From Epiperipatus broadwayi (lineage: Eukaryota > Onychophora > Udeonychophora > Euonychophora > Peripatidae), in the NCBI GenBank assembly GCA_028023455.1, contig JAQFVV010000112.1:2418001-2482000 (forward strand): a stretch of DNA of 64,000 nucleotides, in the 5' to 3' direction. A program made the position numbers and the translations under genes. Each line of letters begins with the position of its first letter. Positions within the stretch are counted from its first letter, which is position 1. This document shows, one piece after another, positions 63,421 to 64,000 of this stretch. The notes below the pieces were generated by a model, which did no database searches, was not told the origin of the DNA, and saw only the letters and a list, made by a program, of their open reading frames with translations.

Positions 63421-64000
63421 TATAATTAAATACAATTAATATTGATTGCTTTGCAATACACAAGTTTGAAAGAGTGTAAAAAGAAAAAATATCAATTAAA
63501 GCAGATGAAAATTAAGTTTTAATTTAAGATGGTAAAAAGAAAAGAATTCAGACATTGAGAAACACCATGGCGAATGCTTGTCTATCTCTATAAAATTAGA
63601 TAGCAAGCTATATTTTCATTGAGATAGATTTAGCAAGTTTGTAACAGAAATATTTTTGGAACGGAATAAATTTTACAAAAGCAAGAAAAAAATATCCCAT
63701 CAATTCTGAAGTGTTACAATAATTATAGCTATTTATCACTAACTATATTCAAGAGAAATATTATAAATGGTCATCAAATAAATTCACACCTGGAAGTTTG
63801 GACTAAGAATATAGAATTGCAAAGTCTAGTAAATAAATATTTTTTAAAAAAAAAAAGATACATTGGTCATATCCCACAATGAATTACTATTTAGTAACTC
63901 AGGATTGATTTAAATATGCAAGCAATTACTTTTTCTGTTAAATATTATTGGTAATACAAATAGAAAATACATTAATCAAATATCTATTGTCAAAAAATTT
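63421..64000. other. AT-rich non-coding stretch
   Basis: Nothing recognised to the window end. Confidence 0.45.

Overview
The window looks like AT-rich nuclear DNA from an animal. The evidence is the density of non-LTR, LTR and Tigger-type elements, dinucleotide and trinucleotide microsatellites, SINE-like heads, and the lack of long conserved ORFs or operon structure. A mollusc, perhaps a cephalopod, is my best guess from the style of the repeats, but nothing in the sequence proves it. No complete host gene is visible. The only host-gene candidate is a short first coding exon with a CpG-rich upstream region at about 3.6-3.9 kb, minus strand.

Layout: 0-5.3 kb holds two decayed copies of an endonuclease/RTE-like reverse transcriptase (minus strand) on either side of the candidate first exon. 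From 5.6 to 20.2 kb there are several families of dispersed repeats arranged as inverted or tandem-inverted units (5.6-7.4, 11.6-12.1, 13.2-14.8, 15.5-15.7, 19.9-20.2 kb), plus an LTR-like block at 16.0-17.0 kb. A hammerhead-core-like motif lies at 22.1 kb. A possible solo LTR with an internal minisatellite lies at 23.8-25.9 kb. From 28119 to 34558 there is a structurally complete but coding-deficient LTR retrotransposon: two 1752-bp LTRs, primer-binding site, polypurine tract and 4-bp flanking repeat, but only gag and a protease-like remnant, on the minus strand. A 5'-truncated and internally deleted non-LTR RT fragment lies at 35.5-36.6 kb between ATT-rich microsatellites.

From 40.2 to 58.3 kb there is a large nest. 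A decayed Ty3/Gypsy-type gag-pol (46.7-50.65 kb, plus strand) sits between two diverged long direct repeats. Those repeats were themselves split by three later insertions, each within or beside a (TA)n tract: an LTR-like block at 41.6-43.6 kb, a foldback element at 44.3-45.3 kb, and an unidentified 4.4-kb insert at 53.1-57.5 kb. A second foldback of similar architecture follows at 58.7-59.9 kb. A Tigger/pogo-type (CENP-B/jerky-like) DDE transposase pseudogene with all three catalytic aspartates still readable lies at 61.4-63.0 kb.

The genes do not work together as a system; the window is a record of repeated transposition and decay. The most interesting points are the gag-only LTR element, the recurrent tandem-inverted architecture shared by unrelated repeat families, the preference of insertions for TA tracts, and the candidate first exon at 3.6 kb. 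All coordinates of repeat edges are by-eye estimates unless stated otherwise.
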